NCBI GenBank assembly: GCA_000721375.1
Contig: JOGW01000013.1
Span: 1-64,000, forward strand
Length of the DNA: 64,000 nucleotides
Direction of reading: 5' to 3'
From: Streptomyces sp. NRRL B-3428
GTDB lineage: Bacteria; Actinomycetota; Actinomycetes; Streptomycetales; Streptomycetaceae
The first letter of the stretch is position 1; each line of letters opens with the position of its first letter. The position numbers and the translations under genes are program-made. Shown here piece by piece: positions 53,111 through 62,378 of the stretch. The notes under the pieces are model-generated. The model was not told where the DNA came from. It did not search any database and worked only from the letters and a program-made list of their open reading frames with translations.

Positions 53111-54766
53111 CTAACCCACGGCCTTCGCCGCCGCCCGCCCCGCTGCCCGGCCCGAGAAGATGCAGCCGCCGAGGAACGTGCCCTCCAGGGAGCGGTAGCC
53201 GTGGACGCCGCCGCCGCCGAAGCCGGCCGCCTCGCCCGCCGCGTAGACACCCTCGAGCACCTCGCCGCCGTCCGTCAGCACCCTGGACGACAGATCCGTC
53301 TCCAGGCCGCCCAGCGACTTGCGGGTCAGGATGTTGAGGCGGACGGCGACCAGCGGGCCCGCCTTCGGGTCGAGGATCGGGTGCGGGGCGACGGTGCGGA
53401 TCAGCTTGTCGCCGAGGAAGTTGCGCGAACCGCGGATCGCCGTGATCTGCAGGTCCTTGGTGAACGGGTTGATGATCTCCCGGTCGCGTGCGGTGATTTC
53501 GCGCCGCAGCTCCGCCTCGTCGATCAGATCGTCCTTCGTGAGCGCGTTCATGCCGCGTACGAGTGCGGAGAGGTCGTCCTCGATGACGAAGTCGACTCCG
53601 TTGTCCATGAAGGCCTTGACCGGCCCGGGAACGTCGGCGCGGGCGCGGTCGATGACGCCGCGTACCGACTTGCCGGTGAGATCCGGGTTCTGCTCGGAGC
53701 CCGAGAGCGTGAACTCCTTGCCGATGATGCGCTGGTTGAGCACGAACCACGTGTAGTCATGGCCGGAATGCATGATGTGCTCAAGCGTGCCGAGCGTGTC
53801 GAAGCCCGGGAAGAGGGGGACGGGAAGGCGCTTGCCCCGGGCGTCGAGCCAGAGCGAGGACGGGCCGGGCAGGATCCGGATGCCGTGCTTGCGCCAGATC
53901 GGGTTCCAGTTCTCGATGCCCTCGGTGTAGTGCCACATCCGGTCGCCGTTGATGAGACGGCCGCCGGCCTCTTCGGCGATGCCCAGCATCAGGCCGTCCA
54001 CGTGCGCGGGGACGCCGGAGAGCAACTTGTCGGGAGCCTTGCCGAGACGGGCCGGCCAGGCCCTGCGGACGAGATCGTGGTTGCCGCCGATGCCGCCCGA
54101 AGTGACGATCACCGCCTGGGCCTTGAGCTCGAAGGACCCTGTCGCCGTACGGCTGGACTCCTGGCCGCGCTCGATCGAGGAGGCCTCCAGGATCTCGCCG
54201 CTGACCGTGTCGACCGAGCCCGCGCTGCGGGTCAGGCCGGTGACCCGGTGGCGGAACTTCAGCTGGACGAGGCCGCGTGCCACCCCTTCGCGTACGCGCC
54301 GCTCGAAGGGTGCGACCAGGCCCGGACCCGTGCCCCAGGTGATGTGGAAACGCGGCACCGAGTTGCCGTGACCGGTGGCGTCGTAGCCGCCGCGCTCGGC
54401 CCAGCCGACCACCGGGAAGAAGCGCACACCCTGGCCGTGCAGCCAGGAGCGCTTCTCGCCGGCCGCGAAGTCCACATACGCCTCGGCCCACTTGCGGGGC
54501 CAGTGGTCCTCGTCGCGGTCGAAACCGGCCGTGCCCATCCAGTCCTGCAGGGCGAGCTCGTGGCTGTCCTTGATCCGCAGCCGGCGCTGCTCGGGCGAGT
54601 CGACGAAGAAGAGACCGCCGAACGACCAGTGCGCCTGACCGCCGATGGACTGCTCGGGCTCCTGGTCGAGCAGGATCACCTTGCGTCCGGCGTCGACGAG
54701 CTCAGCGGTGGCCACCAGACCGGCCAGGCCCGCTCCGATCACGATCACATCTGCGTCGTACGCCAT
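53111..54766 (-). CDS. FAD-binding dehydrogenase (fumarate reductase/KstD-like)
   Basis: A 551-residue flavoprotein. The FAD motif is VIVIGAGLAGLVATAELV with EQSIGGQAHWSFGG after it; the C-terminal FAD region is GVYAAGEAAGFGGGGVHGYRSLEGTFLGGC. It belongs to the FAD_binding_2 group with fumarate reductase flavoproteins and 3-ketosteroid dehydrogenases. Substrate is unknown. ATG at 54766 matches the family start (MAYDADVIVIG). Confidence 0.9.
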   Translation of the reverse strand: MAYDADVIVIGAGLAGLVATAELVDAGRKVILLDQEPEQSIGGQAHWSFGGLFFVDSPEQRRLRIKDSHELALQDWMGTAGFDRDEDHWPRKWAEAYVDFAAGEKRSWLHGQGVRFFPVVGWAERGGYDATGHGNSVPRFHITWGTGPGLVAPFERRVREGVARGLVQLKFRHRVTGLTRSAGSVDTVSGEILEASSIERGQESSRTATGSFELKAQAVIVTSGGIGGNHDLVRRAWPARLGKAPDKLLSGVPAHVDGLMLGIAEEAGGRLINGDRMWHYTEGIENWNPIWRKHGIRILPGPSSLWLDARGKRLPVPLFPGFDTLGTLEHIMHSGHDYTWFVLNQRIIGKEFTLSGSEQNPDLTGKSVRGVIDRARADVPGPVKAFMDNGVDFVIEDDLSALVRGMNALTKDDLIDEAELRREITARDREIINPFTKDLQITAIRGSRNFLGDKLIRTVAPHPILDPKAGPLVAVRLNILTRKSLGGLETDLSSRVLTDGGEVLEGVYAAGEAAGFGGGGVHGYRSLEGTFLGGCIFSGRAAGRAAAKAVG

Positions 54767-54995
54767 CGTCGCCGTCCGTTTCTGTCGTTCCCGCACCGGG
54801 TCGCCGGTCACGCATACATGGTTACCGGTCGGTTCAGATCCTCGGTACCCGCGCGGTTTCCGTCAACTGTCTGCCAAGTCCTGGTCAGCACTCTGTGCGA
54901 CGGCCCACAGACGGCCCACAAGAGAGGCGATCAAGGGCGGGTCCCGCTATCGTCGCCCAAGTCCCCCAAGAACGACCGCTCTTGAGGTCCCCTTC

Positions 54996-55898
54996 GTGAC
55001 GCTCCCCGTCTTCCTCTTCGCCGTGGGCGCCGCCTGCTGCCTCGGTTTCGGCTTCGTACTGCAGCAGAGCGCCGCACGCAGCGCGCCGCTCGGCGACTTC
55101 CTGTCCCCGAGGCTGCTGCTCGACCTCGTCCGGATGCCGCGCTGGCTCGCCGGTGTCGCGATGATGTCGGCGGGCACCGCGCTCGGCGCGATCGCCCTGT
55201 CCTGGGGCGAGATGTCCCTGGTGGAACCGCTGCTCGCCACGCATCTCCTCTTCGCGATGACCCTGGTGCGCTGGCGCACCGGCCAGCCGCTCGGCCGCCA
55301 GGGCTGGGGCGGACTGCTGCTGCTCGCGGGCGGGGTGAGCGCCTTCCTGATCGCCGGACATCCGCAGGGTTCAGACGCGAGCGTCCCGCCGCTGCGGCAC
55401 TGGCTGGTGGTGGGAGCGGTGATCGGCACGGCCCTGGTCCTGACCGCCTTCGCGCGCCGCTTCCGGCTCGGCATCGGCCCGGCGCTGCTCGGCGCCGCGG
55501 GCGGTCTCCTGTACGGCCTGCAGGACGCGCTCACCCGGATCAGCGGCCAGCTGGTCTCCGGTGAACAGGGGGTGCTCGGACTGCTCACCACCTGGCAGCC
55601 GTACGGCGTACTGGCCCTCGGTCTCATCGGGCTGCTCCTCGTGCAGAGCGCGTTCGAGATGGCACCCCTGCGCAGCTCGCTGCCCGCCCTCACCGCCGCC
55701 CAGCCGCTCGCCGGGATCGTCTGCGGGGTCGGTTTCCTCGGCGACCGGCTGCGGACGGACGCGGGCGCGCTGGCCTGGCAGGCGGCGGGTCTTGTCGCGA
55801 TCGTCAGCGGGATCGTGCTCCTGTGCCGCCATCCCTCGATGCCCACGGGTGCCGTCGCACCTGAACCGGTGCTCGCGGGGGCGACGAACCGGGTCTGA
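54996..55898 (+). CDS. DMT/EamA-like transporter
   Basis: A 300-residue protein with about nine to ten membrane helices, in two EamA-like halves. The start GTG at 54996 gives TLPVFLFAVGAACCLGFGFVLQQ, a clear first helix. It is similar in layout to DMT transporters of actinomycetes; the substrate is unknown. A frame running further upstream is not supported. Confidence 0.85.
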   Translation: MTLPVFLFAVGAACCLGFGFVLQQSAARSAPLGDFLSPRLLLDLVRMPRWLAGVAMMSAGTALGAIALSWGEMSLVEPLLATHLLFAMTLVRWRTGQPLGRQGWGGLLLLAGGVSAFLIAGHPQGSDASVPPLRHWLVVGAVIGTALVLTAFARRFRLGIGPALLGAAGGLLYGLQDALTRISGQLVSGEQGVLGLLTTWQPYGVLALGLIGLLLVQSAFEMAPLRSSLPALTAAQPLAGIVCGVGFLGDRLRTDAGALAWQAAGLVAIVSGIVLLCRHPSMPTGAVAPEPVLAGATNRV

Positions 55899-55922
55899 CC
55901 GCGCTCCTGTTGAATGGCGGGC

Positions 55923-56444
55923 ATGAGCAGCGACTCCGGTGTCAACCACGACGAGATCATCGACATCGTCGACGAGCAGGACGAAGTGGTCGGCCGGTCC
56001 CCGCGCTCCGTCGCGTACCGCGAGGGTCTGTGGCACCGCTGCGCGTTCATCCTGGTGCGCGACGCCGAGGACCGGATCTTCGTCCACCGGCGTACGGCGA
56101 CGAAGGCCGTGTTCCCGTCCTTCCACGACATGTTCGTCGGCGGAGTCGTGGGCGCCGGCGAGTCCTACGACGAGGCGGCGCTGCGCGAGGCCGAGGAAGA
56201 GCTCGGCGTCTCGGGGCTCCCCCGGCCGGTCCCGCTCTTCAAGTTCCTGTACACGGCGGACGGCCAGGGCTGGTGGTCCACCGTGTACGAGGTGCGCTGC
56301 GAACTCCCCGTGTCGCCGCAGGAGTCCGAGGTCGCCTGGCACACCTTCCTCACCGAGGAGGAGCTGGAGCAGCGCCTGGGTGAGTGGCAGTGGACTCCGG
56401 ACGGCCTCGACGCCTACCGGCGTCTGCGCGAGTTCAAGGCTTAG
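55923..56444 (+). CDS. Nudix hydrolase
   Basis: A 173-residue Nudix protein. The Nudix box is GGVVGAGESYDEAALREAEEELGV, with all of the Gx5Ex7REUxEExGU residues. The layout (DEQDEVVGRSPRS, HRCAFILV, VHRR) is like isopentenyl-diphosphate isomerase-related Nudix proteins of actinomycetes. ATG at 55914 is another start. Confidence 0.92.
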   Translation: MSSDSGVNHDEIIDIVDEQDEVVGRSPRSVAYREGLWHRCAFILVRDAEDRIFVHRRTATKAVFPSFHDMFVGGVVGAGESYDEAALREAEEELGVSGLPRPVPLFKFLYTADGQGWWSTVYEVRCELPVSPQESEVAWHTFLTEEELEQRLGEWQWTPDGLDAYRRLREFKA

Positions 56445-56453
56445 GGTGCGGGC

Positions 56454-56849
56454 GTGAACGGCTTCCTCTCCTCCCTCCGGCTCTGGTTCGCTCCCGCCCG
56501 GGTACGGGAGGAGGGCGAGACCCCCGACTACCGCTTCTCGCTCGCCAACGAGCGGACCTTCCTGGCCTGGGTGCGCACTGCGCTCGCGCTGATCGGCGGC
56601 GGCTTCGCGGTCGACCAGTTCCTGCCGGATCTGCGCTGGGCCTGGCGTATCGGCCTGTCCCTCGCGCTGCTCGCGGTGGGCGCGATGTGCGCGCTGCGGG
56701 CCGTGAACCACTGGGTGCGCTGCGAGCTGGCGATGCGCCGCGGCGAGGATCTGCCGGTGACGCGTTTTCCGGCGCTGTTGTCGCTCGCCGTCGGGGTGGT
56801 CGCGCTGATCATGGTCGTGGTGGTGCTGTTCGGGTGGGCGGAGCAGTGA
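56454..56849 (+). CDS. DUF202/YidH-family membrane protein
   Basis: A 131-residue membrane protein with three helices. The DUF202 signature is LANERTFLAWVRTALALIGGGFAV. It starts at GTG 9 bp after the Nudix gene. A second, related small protein follows immediately; the two probably work as a pair. Function is not established. Confidence 0.9.
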   Translation: MNGFLSSLRLWFAPARVREEGETPDYRFSLANERTFLAWVRTALALIGGGFAVDQFLPDLRWAWRIGLSLALLAVGAMCALRAVNHWVRCELAMRRGEDLPVTRFPALLSLAVGVVALIMVVVVLFGWAEQ

Positions 56850-56850
56850 T

Positions 56851-57177
56851 GTGGGGTCGGGCGCGGTGGTGACGCCGGTCCGCGATCCCGGGCTGCAGCC
56901 CGAACGCACCCGGCTGGCCTGGCGCCGTACGACGCTCTCCTGCACGGTCGCGGCGGTACTCGCGGGCAAGCAGGCCCTGCAGGGCGGGCCCTCGGCGGTG
57001 GGACTGCTCGCCGTGGCGGCATCCCTGCTGGTGTGGCTGGCGTTCGTCGGCCTCGCACATCGGCGGATCCGGGCGCTGAGCGTGCCGCGGCCGGGGGTGC
57101 TCTCGGTGCGGACGGCTTGGGGTGCGGCTGCGTGCGTGGTGGCGTTCACGGTGTTCGCGGTGGCAGTGGTGCGCTGA
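56851..57177 (+). CDS. DUF202-family small membrane protein
   Basis: A 108-residue protein with three helices and a shortened DUF202 start (PERTRLAWRRTTLSCTVAAVL). It begins at GTG one base after the previous stop and forms an operon with it. Function unknown. Confidence 0.85.
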   Translation: MGSGAVVTPVRDPGLQPERTRLAWRRTTLSCTVAAVLAGKQALQGGPSAVGLLAVAASLLVWLAFVGLAHRRIRALSVPRPGVLSVRTAWGAAACVVAFTVFAVAVVR

Positions 57178-57189
57178 CGCCGTCCGGCC

Positions 57190-58149
57190 TCACCTGCGCA
57201 AAGCACCTGCGAGCGCCCGCACTTCACGGTCTGCGAATCCTGGATCGCGCGCCATCAGGCGTACGAGCCGGTCGCGCACCTCGCGACCTCGTCCTGCCTC
57301 GACGAGTGCCTCGGCCCGGGCGAGGGCTGGGGCCACGCCGCGGTGGCGGACCACCCCGGGGAGCTCTTCCGCCTCGAGCCAGCGCCAGGTCGGGAACCAG
57401 CTGGTCAGTTTCGGCTCATGGTCGGCGAGTTCGCTCCACACGAACCGGTCGAGCGACACGTTCACGACGTGGCCGGCGGGCAGCGTGCCGACCCACTCCA
57501 GGTCCTGGTGCCACCGCCTGTGGTGAGGGCTCGGCTTGCCGCGCGAGGTCACACCCACGTACCGCAGCGTGCGGCGGATCACCGGCCACGGCTCGCGGCA
57601 CTCCTCGATCCAGTCCCTGAGCCGCTCGTGGACGACGGTGAAGGTACTGCCCGACGCCACCACGTCCACCAGCGCGACGGGCCGTTTGCGCCGGGCCAGC
57701 GCGTACGGGGAGAGGCCGACGGACGCGAGATGCTCGCGGAAGCGCACCACCTGTGCGCGGCTCCATGCCGCGTGCGTGCACGACAGTGGCAGTCGGTCGA
57801 TCCGGCCGTGCCAGTCGGCGTGCTCGAGGGCCCCGCTGAGCAGGTCGTACATGCCGTCGAGCGAACGCCCGACAAAGCACAGATCGGCGCCGCCCGCGCG
57901 GGCCAGGACCTTCGCCGTGCAGTCGGTCAGCGCGCCCAGATACCCCTCACCGACGGAGCCGTCTCCGACGCGGGCGGGCGCGGCGGGCAGTTCGCCGATG
58001 CGGTCCGGCCGACCACCCCCGCAGGACGACAGCACCCAGCGGTACGGCTGAGGCGGCGCGGGCGGACGTGCCGCGGACCCGACCGCACGGGCACCGCGAC
58101 GCCCCGACCGTGAGGCGGCCTTGCGCGACCGTGCGGCAGACATGGACAT
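57190..58149 (-). CDS. Conserved unknown with phosphoribosyltransferase-like motif
   Basis: A 319-residue cytoplasmic protein. After a basic N-terminus, residues about 75-205 resemble a phosphoribosyltransferase fold: FVGRSLDGMYDLLSG, then VALVDVVASGSTFT, which matches the PRPP loop pattern (hydrophobic strand, Asp, small residues, Ser/Thr). The second acidic residue of the usual pair is replaced by Val. The C-terminal third is helical. ATG at 58149 or 58143 starts it. I cannot name the reaction. Confidence 0.75.
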   Translation of the reverse strand: MSMSAARSRKAASRSGRRGARAVGSAARPPAPPQPYRWVLSSCGGGRPDRIGELPAAPARVGDGSVGEGYLGALTDCTAKVLARAGGADLCFVGRSLDGMYDLLSGALEHADWHGRIDRLPLSCTHAAWSRAQVVRFREHLASVGLSPYALARRKRPVALVDVVASGSTFTVVHERLRDWIEECREPWPVIRRTLRYVGVTSRGKPSPHHRRWHQDLEWVGTLPAGHVVNVSLDRFVWSELADHEPKLTSWFPTWRWLEAEELPGVVRHRGVAPALARAEALVEAGRGREVRDRLVRLMARDPGFADREVRALAGALRR

Positions 58150-58282
58150 GCCCACCAGCACAGCAGGTGGCGCCCGCCCTGCGCATGCGGTTTTCCGCGC
58201 TCGCGCGAGCGCCGCCACTCCCCCGCCCCACCCCCGGCTGACAGGATCGAAGGGACCAGTCGGACCGTGCAGGGGGACCGCC

Positions 58283-59194
58283 ATGACCGCAGGACAGCCC
58301 TATGTCGAGCAGCTCACTCCCGACGTCAGCGCCTACGTACAGCCCGACGGCGGGTGGTGTCTCAACAACGCCGGGTGGGTCACCGACGGGGACGACACCC
58401 TGCTCGTGGACACCGCCGCCACCGAGCGCCGCGCCCACGATCTGCGCGAGGCGCTGCTCGCCGACGGTGCTCCCTTACCGCGCCATGTCGTCAACACCCA
58501 CCACCACGGCGACCACACCTACGGCAACGGAGTGTTCACGCCGGAAGCCACCGTCGTGGCCCACGAACAGTGCCGCGCCGAAGTGCTCGCCGCCGGGCAT
58601 CAGCTCCATCTGCTGTGGCCGCGGACGGACTTCGGGGACATCCACATCACGCCCGCCTCACTCACGTACAGCCAGAAGCTGACCCTGCACACCGCCGGCT
58701 GCGAGGTCGAGCTGTTCCACCCCGGGGTCGCGCACACGACCGGGGACTCGATCGTGTGGCTGGCGCGGCAGCGGATCGTGTTCACCGGGGACCTGATCTT
58801 CGAGGGCGGTACGCCCTTCATCCCCATGGGGTCGCTCAGCGGCTCGCTGCGGGCCCTGGACCTCCTGCGGGAGCTGGGCGCCACCACCGTCGTGCCCGGG
58901 CACGGCCCGGTGACCGACCCCTCCGCGTACGACCGCACCGAGCGGTATCTGAGGTTCCTCGCCGCGACCGCCGAGGAGGCCCATGCCGCCGGCCGTACGC
59001 CGCTGGAGGCCGCGCAGGCCACGGATCTCGGCGAGTTCGGGAAGTGGCCGGAGAGCGAGCGGTTCGTGGCCAATCTGCACCGTGCGTACGCCGAGCTCGA
59101 CGGCAGGCCCGAGGGCGCTCCCCTCGACCCGGTGGCCGTCTTCGGCGACATGGCGGTCATGAACGGCGGGGAGATGGTGAGCTGCCACGCCTGA
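58283..59194 (+). CDS. MBL-fold metallo-hydrolase
   Basis: A 303-residue metallo-beta-lactamase-fold protein. The zinc motif is THHHGDH, with further ligands in HPGVAHTTGDS, VFTGDLIF and VVPGHGPV. It resembles class B quorum-quenching/cyclase-type hydrolases in Streptomyces. ATG at 58283 follows AGGGGGA. A TTA codon lies at 58475, unusual for this genus. Confidence 0.92.
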   Translation: MTAGQPYVEQLTPDVSAYVQPDGGWCLNNAGWVTDGDDTLLVDTAATERRAHDLREALLADGAPLPRHVVNTHHHGDHTYGNGVFTPEATVVAHEQCRAEVLAAGHQLHLLWPRTDFGDIHITPASLTYSQKLTLHTAGCEVELFHPGVAHTTGDSIVWLARQRIVFTGDLIFEGGTPFIPMGSLSGSLRALDLLRELGATTVVPGHGPVTDPSAYDRTERYLRFLAATAEEAHAAGRTPLEAAQATDLGEFGKWPESERFVANLHRAYAELDGRPEGAPLDPVAVFGDMAVMNGGEMVSCHA

Positions 59195-59310
59195 TACGGC
59201 GGGGAGGGCGGGGAGAGCGGGGGCGAGGCCGGCGAGACACCGAACAAACGGGGCACTTCGGGCGTGTGGCGACGAGAGACCGATCACTTCACGTATACGC
59301 ACTGGACTAC

Positions 59311-59328
59311 ATACCGACTGGTCGGCAT
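59311..59328. promoter_or_regulatory. TetR-type operator candidate
   Basis: The stretch ATACCGACTGGTCGGCAT has a perfect 12-bp dyad CCGACTGGTCGG. It is like the ACCGACCGGTCGGT sites bound by TetR-family lipid regulators in actinobacteria. It sits 33 bp upstream of the APH-like gene that opens the acyl-CoA block. The TetR protein at 62379 is a plausible partner. Confidence 0.55.
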
Positions 59329-59360
59329 CATGCTGTCCAGTCCACCACGAGGAGCGACGC

Positions 59361-60383
59361 ATGAGCTCAGACCAGCTGCCAGGTCTCGATCTGGACCGGC
59401 TGCGTGACCGTCTCGACCAAGAAGTACCCGGTCTCGTACAAGGTCCGCTACAAGGACGGCACATCCAGGGCGGCAGGTCGAACCTCACGTACGACGTCAC
59501 CGACGGCACCTCGCGCTGGGTCGTACGGCGTCCGCCGCTCGGCCACGTCCTGGCCACGGCGCACGACATGAAGCGCGAGCACCGGGTGATCGACGCGCTG
59601 TACGAGACGACGGTGCCAGTGCCGAAGCCGCTGCTCCTGTGCGAGGACGAGGAGGTGATGGGGGCGCCGTTCTACGTGATGGAGTTCGTGTCCGGCACCC
59701 CGTACCGCACCGACGAGGAGCTCGCACCGCTCGGCCCCGAGCGGACCCGGGCAGCGGTCTTCTCCCTGGTGGACACCCTGGTCGAGCTGCACGCGGTCGA
59801 CCCGGCGGCCGTCGGGCTCGCCGACTTCGGGCGGCCCGAGGGCTTCCTCGACCGGCAACTGCGGCGCTGGGGCAAGCAGTTGGACGCCTCGCGCAACCGT
59901 GAGCTGGTCGGGATCGACGAGCTGCACGCCGCGCTCGGCCGCTCCCTGCCCACCTCGCCGGCCGCCACGGTGATCCACGGCGACTACCGCCTCGACAACG
60001 TGCTGCTCGGCGAGGACGACCGGATCAAGGCCGTCCTCGACTGGGAGATGTCCACGCTCGGCGACCCGCTCACCGACCTCGGACTGCTCGTGATGTACAG
60101 CGTGCCCCTGGAACTCGAGAACTCCGTCATCAGCACCACCGCCACGGCCGCGGGACATCCGACGCCGCAGGAGCTCGTCGAGCGGTACGCCGAGCGCTCC
60201 GGCCGCGATGTCTCGCAGGTGTCCTGGTACACGGCCTTCGCCTGGTTCAAGCTCGCCGTGATCCTCGAGGGCATCCACTACCGCTACACGCTCGGCCAGA
60301 CCGTCGGCTCCGGCTTCGACCGGATCGGCGAACTCGTCCCCGTCTTCATCGAGCACGGCCTGACCACCCTTCAGGAAGGCTGA
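59361..60383 (+). CDS. APH-like phosphotransferase of the acyl-CoA dehydrogenase type
   Basis: A 340-residue kinase-like protein of the group fused to acyl-CoA dehydrogenase in ACAD10. The ATP site has WVVRRPP; the catalytic loop is HGDYRLDNVL and the metal-binding site is LDWEMSTLGDPLTDLG. It probably phosphorylates hydroxyacyl-CoA in fatty-acid breakdown. It stops 6 bp before the acyl-CoA dehydrogenase gene. Confidence 0.9.
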   Translation: MSSDQLPGLDLDRLRDRLDQEVPGLVQGPLQGRHIQGGRSNLTYDVTDGTSRWVVRRPPLGHVLATAHDMKREHRVIDALYETTVPVPKPLLLCEDEEVMGAPFYVMEFVSGTPYRTDEELAPLGPERTRAAVFSLVDTLVELHAVDPAAVGLADFGRPEGFLDRQLRRWGKQLDASRNRELVGIDELHAALGRSLPTSPAATVIHGDYRLDNVLLGEDDRIKAVLDWEMSTLGDPLTDLGLLVMYSVPLELENSVISTTATAAGHPTPQELVERYAERSGRDVSQVSWYTAFAWFKLAVILEGIHYRYTLGQTVGSGFDRIGELVPVFIEHGLTTLQEG

Positions 60384-60389
60384 TCCAGC

Positions 60390-61604
60390 ATGGACTTCGC
60401 ATTCGACACCCGCACCGAGGAGCTGCGCGCCAAGCTGCTCGCCTTCATGGACGAGCACGTCTATCCCGCGCAGCAGGTGATGCACGAGCAGCACGCCGAG
60501 CAGTCCGACCCGTGGGTGGTACCGCCGGTCGTCGAGGAGCTCAAGGCCGAGGCCAAGCGGCAGGGGCTGTGGAACCTCTTCCTGCCGGACGCCGAGTACG
60601 GCGCGGGACTGACCAACCTCCAGTACGCGCCGCTGGCCGAAATCACCGGCCGGGCCCCGCAGTTGGCGCCCACCGTGCTGAACTGCGGCGCCCCGGACAC
60701 CGGGAACATGGAGGTGCTCTTCCAGTTCGGCACCGAGGAGCAGAAGAAGCAGTGGCTCGAGCCGCTGCTCGCCGGTGAGATCCGCTCGGCCTTCGCGATG
60801 ACCGAGCCCGACGTGGCCTCCTCGGACGCCACCAATATCGAGACCCGCATCGAGCGCGACGGTGACGACTACGTCATCAACGGCCGCAAGTGGTACATCT
60901 CCGGGGCGATGAACCCGGCCTGCCAGATCTTCATCGTGATGGGCAAGACGGACCCGGACGGCGAGGACATCCGCCGTCAGCAGTCCATGATCCTGGTCCC
61001 GCGCGACACTCCGGGGCTCACCGTGAAGCGCGCCATGCAGGTCTTCGGCTACGAGGACCACTGGCACGGCGGCCACGCCGAGGTGGTCTTCGACAACGTC
61101 CGGGTGCCCGCGAGCAGCCTGATCGGCGAGGAGGGCGGCGGCTTCGCCATCGCCCAGGCGCGGCTCGGCCCGGGCCGTATCCACCACTGCATGCGCCTGA
61201 TCGGTATGGCGGAGACCGCGATCGAGCTGATGTGCAAGCGTGCGGTGGCCCGTACGGCCTTCGGCAAGCCGCTCGCGCAGCAGGGCGTGATCCACGAGTG
61301 GATCGCGGACGCGCGGGTCGCGGTCGAGCAGCTGCGGCTGCTCGTCCTGAAGACCGCCTGGCTGATGGACACCGTCGGCAACAAGGGCGCCCACACCGAG
61401 ATCCAGTCCATCAAGATCGCGACGCCTCGTACGGTCGTGGACATCCTGGACCGCGCGATCCAGATCCATGGCGCGGGCGGTGTCAGTCAGGACTTCCCGC
61501 TCGCGGAGCTGTACGCCGGGGCGCGGACGCTGATGATCGCGGACGGCCCGGACGAGGTGCACCAGCGCTCGCTCGCCCGCCGGGAGCTCAAGAAGTACCT
61601 GTAG
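60390..61604 (+). CDS. Acyl-CoA dehydrogenase
   Basis: A 404-residue FAD-dependent dehydrogenase. Signatures are AFAMTEPDVASSDATN for the FAD site, the catalytic base region near IQIHGAGGVSQDFPLAELY, and the C-terminal GPDEVHQRSLARRELK. It resembles ACAD10/11-type enzymes and pairs with the preceding kinase for hydroxyacyl-CoA degradation. Confidence 0.93.
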   Translation: MDFAFDTRTEELRAKLLAFMDEHVYPAQQVMHEQHAEQSDPWVVPPVVEELKAEAKRQGLWNLFLPDAEYGAGLTNLQYAPLAEITGRAPQLAPTVLNCGAPDTGNMEVLFQFGTEEQKKQWLEPLLAGEIRSAFAMTEPDVASSDATNIETRIERDGDDYVINGRKWYISGAMNPACQIFIVMGKTDPDGEDIRRQQSMILVPRDTPGLTVKRAMQVFGYEDHWHGGHAEVVFDNVRVPASSLIGEEGGGFAIAQARLGPGRIHHCMRLIGMAETAIELMCKRAVARTAFGKPLAQQGVIHEWIADARVAVEQLRLLVLKTAWLMDTVGNKGAHTEIQSIKIATPRTVVDILDRAIQIHGAGGVSQDFPLAELYAGARTLMIADGPDEVHQRSLARRELKKYL

Positions 61605-61618
61605 GCGTGGGACTTTCG

Positions 61619-61656
61619 CCCCGCCTCCCCGGGGACTCAAGCCCGGGGAGGCGGGG
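61619..61656 (+). terminator. Strong hairpin after the acyl-CoA dehydrogenase
   Basis: Arms 61619-61633 and 61642-61656 form a perfect 15-bp GC stem with an 8-nt loop, starting 14 bp after the stop codon, followed by TCCTTCG. It fits a factor-independent terminator. Confidence 0.85.
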
Positions 61657-61710
61657 TCCTTCGCGTCCGGGGCACGGCGTACGGCGCACGTAGCGTTGGA
61701 AGGTCGTCGA

Positions 61711-62370
61711 GTGAAAGTGTCCCCACACACCATGTCCAGCGCTCTTCTCGAAGCCCCCGCTTCTTCCGCCCCGGTCCACGCCGAGGCTCCTGCCGCCGCC
61801 CCCGCGCCTGCCGCCAAGCTCGCCAACCCCGGCCCGCTGGGCCTGGCCGCCTTCGCCCTCACCACGTTCGTGCTCAGCATGTTCAACTCGGGGCTGATCT
61901 CGAACGCGGCGCTCAGCGCCGTCGTACTGCCGCTCGCACTGTTCTACGGCGGTCTCGCGCAGTTCGTCGCGGGCCTCTTCGAGTTCCGCCGCGGCAACAC
62001 CTTCGCCACCACGGCGTTCATCTCGTACGGCGCGTTCTGGATGTCCTTCGCGGGATACGTGAAGTTCGTCGTGCCCACGCTGCCGGCCGCGGACGCGCAC
62101 CTGGCGACCGGGCTCTACCTGATCGCGTGGTTCGTCTTCACGCTGTACATGACGGTGGCCGCGATGAAGTCCGACCTCGCGCACAAGGTCGTCTTCGTCT
62201 CGCTGACCCTCACGTTCCTGTTCCTGGCGCTCGGCGACCTGACCGAGTCCACCGCCCTCGCGCACACCGGCGGCTTCCTCGGCCTGATCTGTGCCGCGGC
62301 CGCCTGGTACACCTCGTTCGGCATCGTCACCAACGAGTCCTGGGGCCGCAAGGTCATCCCGCTGGGCTGA
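61711..62370 (+). CDS. SatP/YaaH-type acetate uptake transporter
   Basis: A 219-residue membrane protein with six helices of the GPR1/FUN34/SatP family. NPGPLGLAAFALTTFVLSMFNSGL matches the NPAPLGL signature of the family. Substrates are acetate or succinate. GTG at 61711 follows GGAAGG; ATG at 61732 is an alternative. Confidence 0.9.
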   Translation: MKVSPHTMSSALLEAPASSAPVHAEAPAAAPAPAAKLANPGPLGLAAFALTTFVLSMFNSGLISNAALSAVVLPLALFYGGLAQFVAGLFEFRRGNTFATTAFISYGAFWMSFAGYVKFVVPTLPAADAHLATGLYLIAWFVFTLYMTVAAMKSDLAHKVVFVSLTLTFLFLALGDLTESTALAHTGGFLGLICAAAAWYTSFGIVTNESWGRKVIPLG

Positions 62371-62378
62371 GCCCTGCT

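Noticed and set aside
52847..54985. A long + strand open frame opposite the FAD dehydrogenase
   Set aside because: The - strand protein has full FAD motifs; the + strand product has no recognisable domain.
59448..61886. An 812-codon - strand frame opposite the kinase and acyl-CoA dehydrogenase
   Set aside because: It spans two well-supported + strand genes and their terminator, and has no family similarity.
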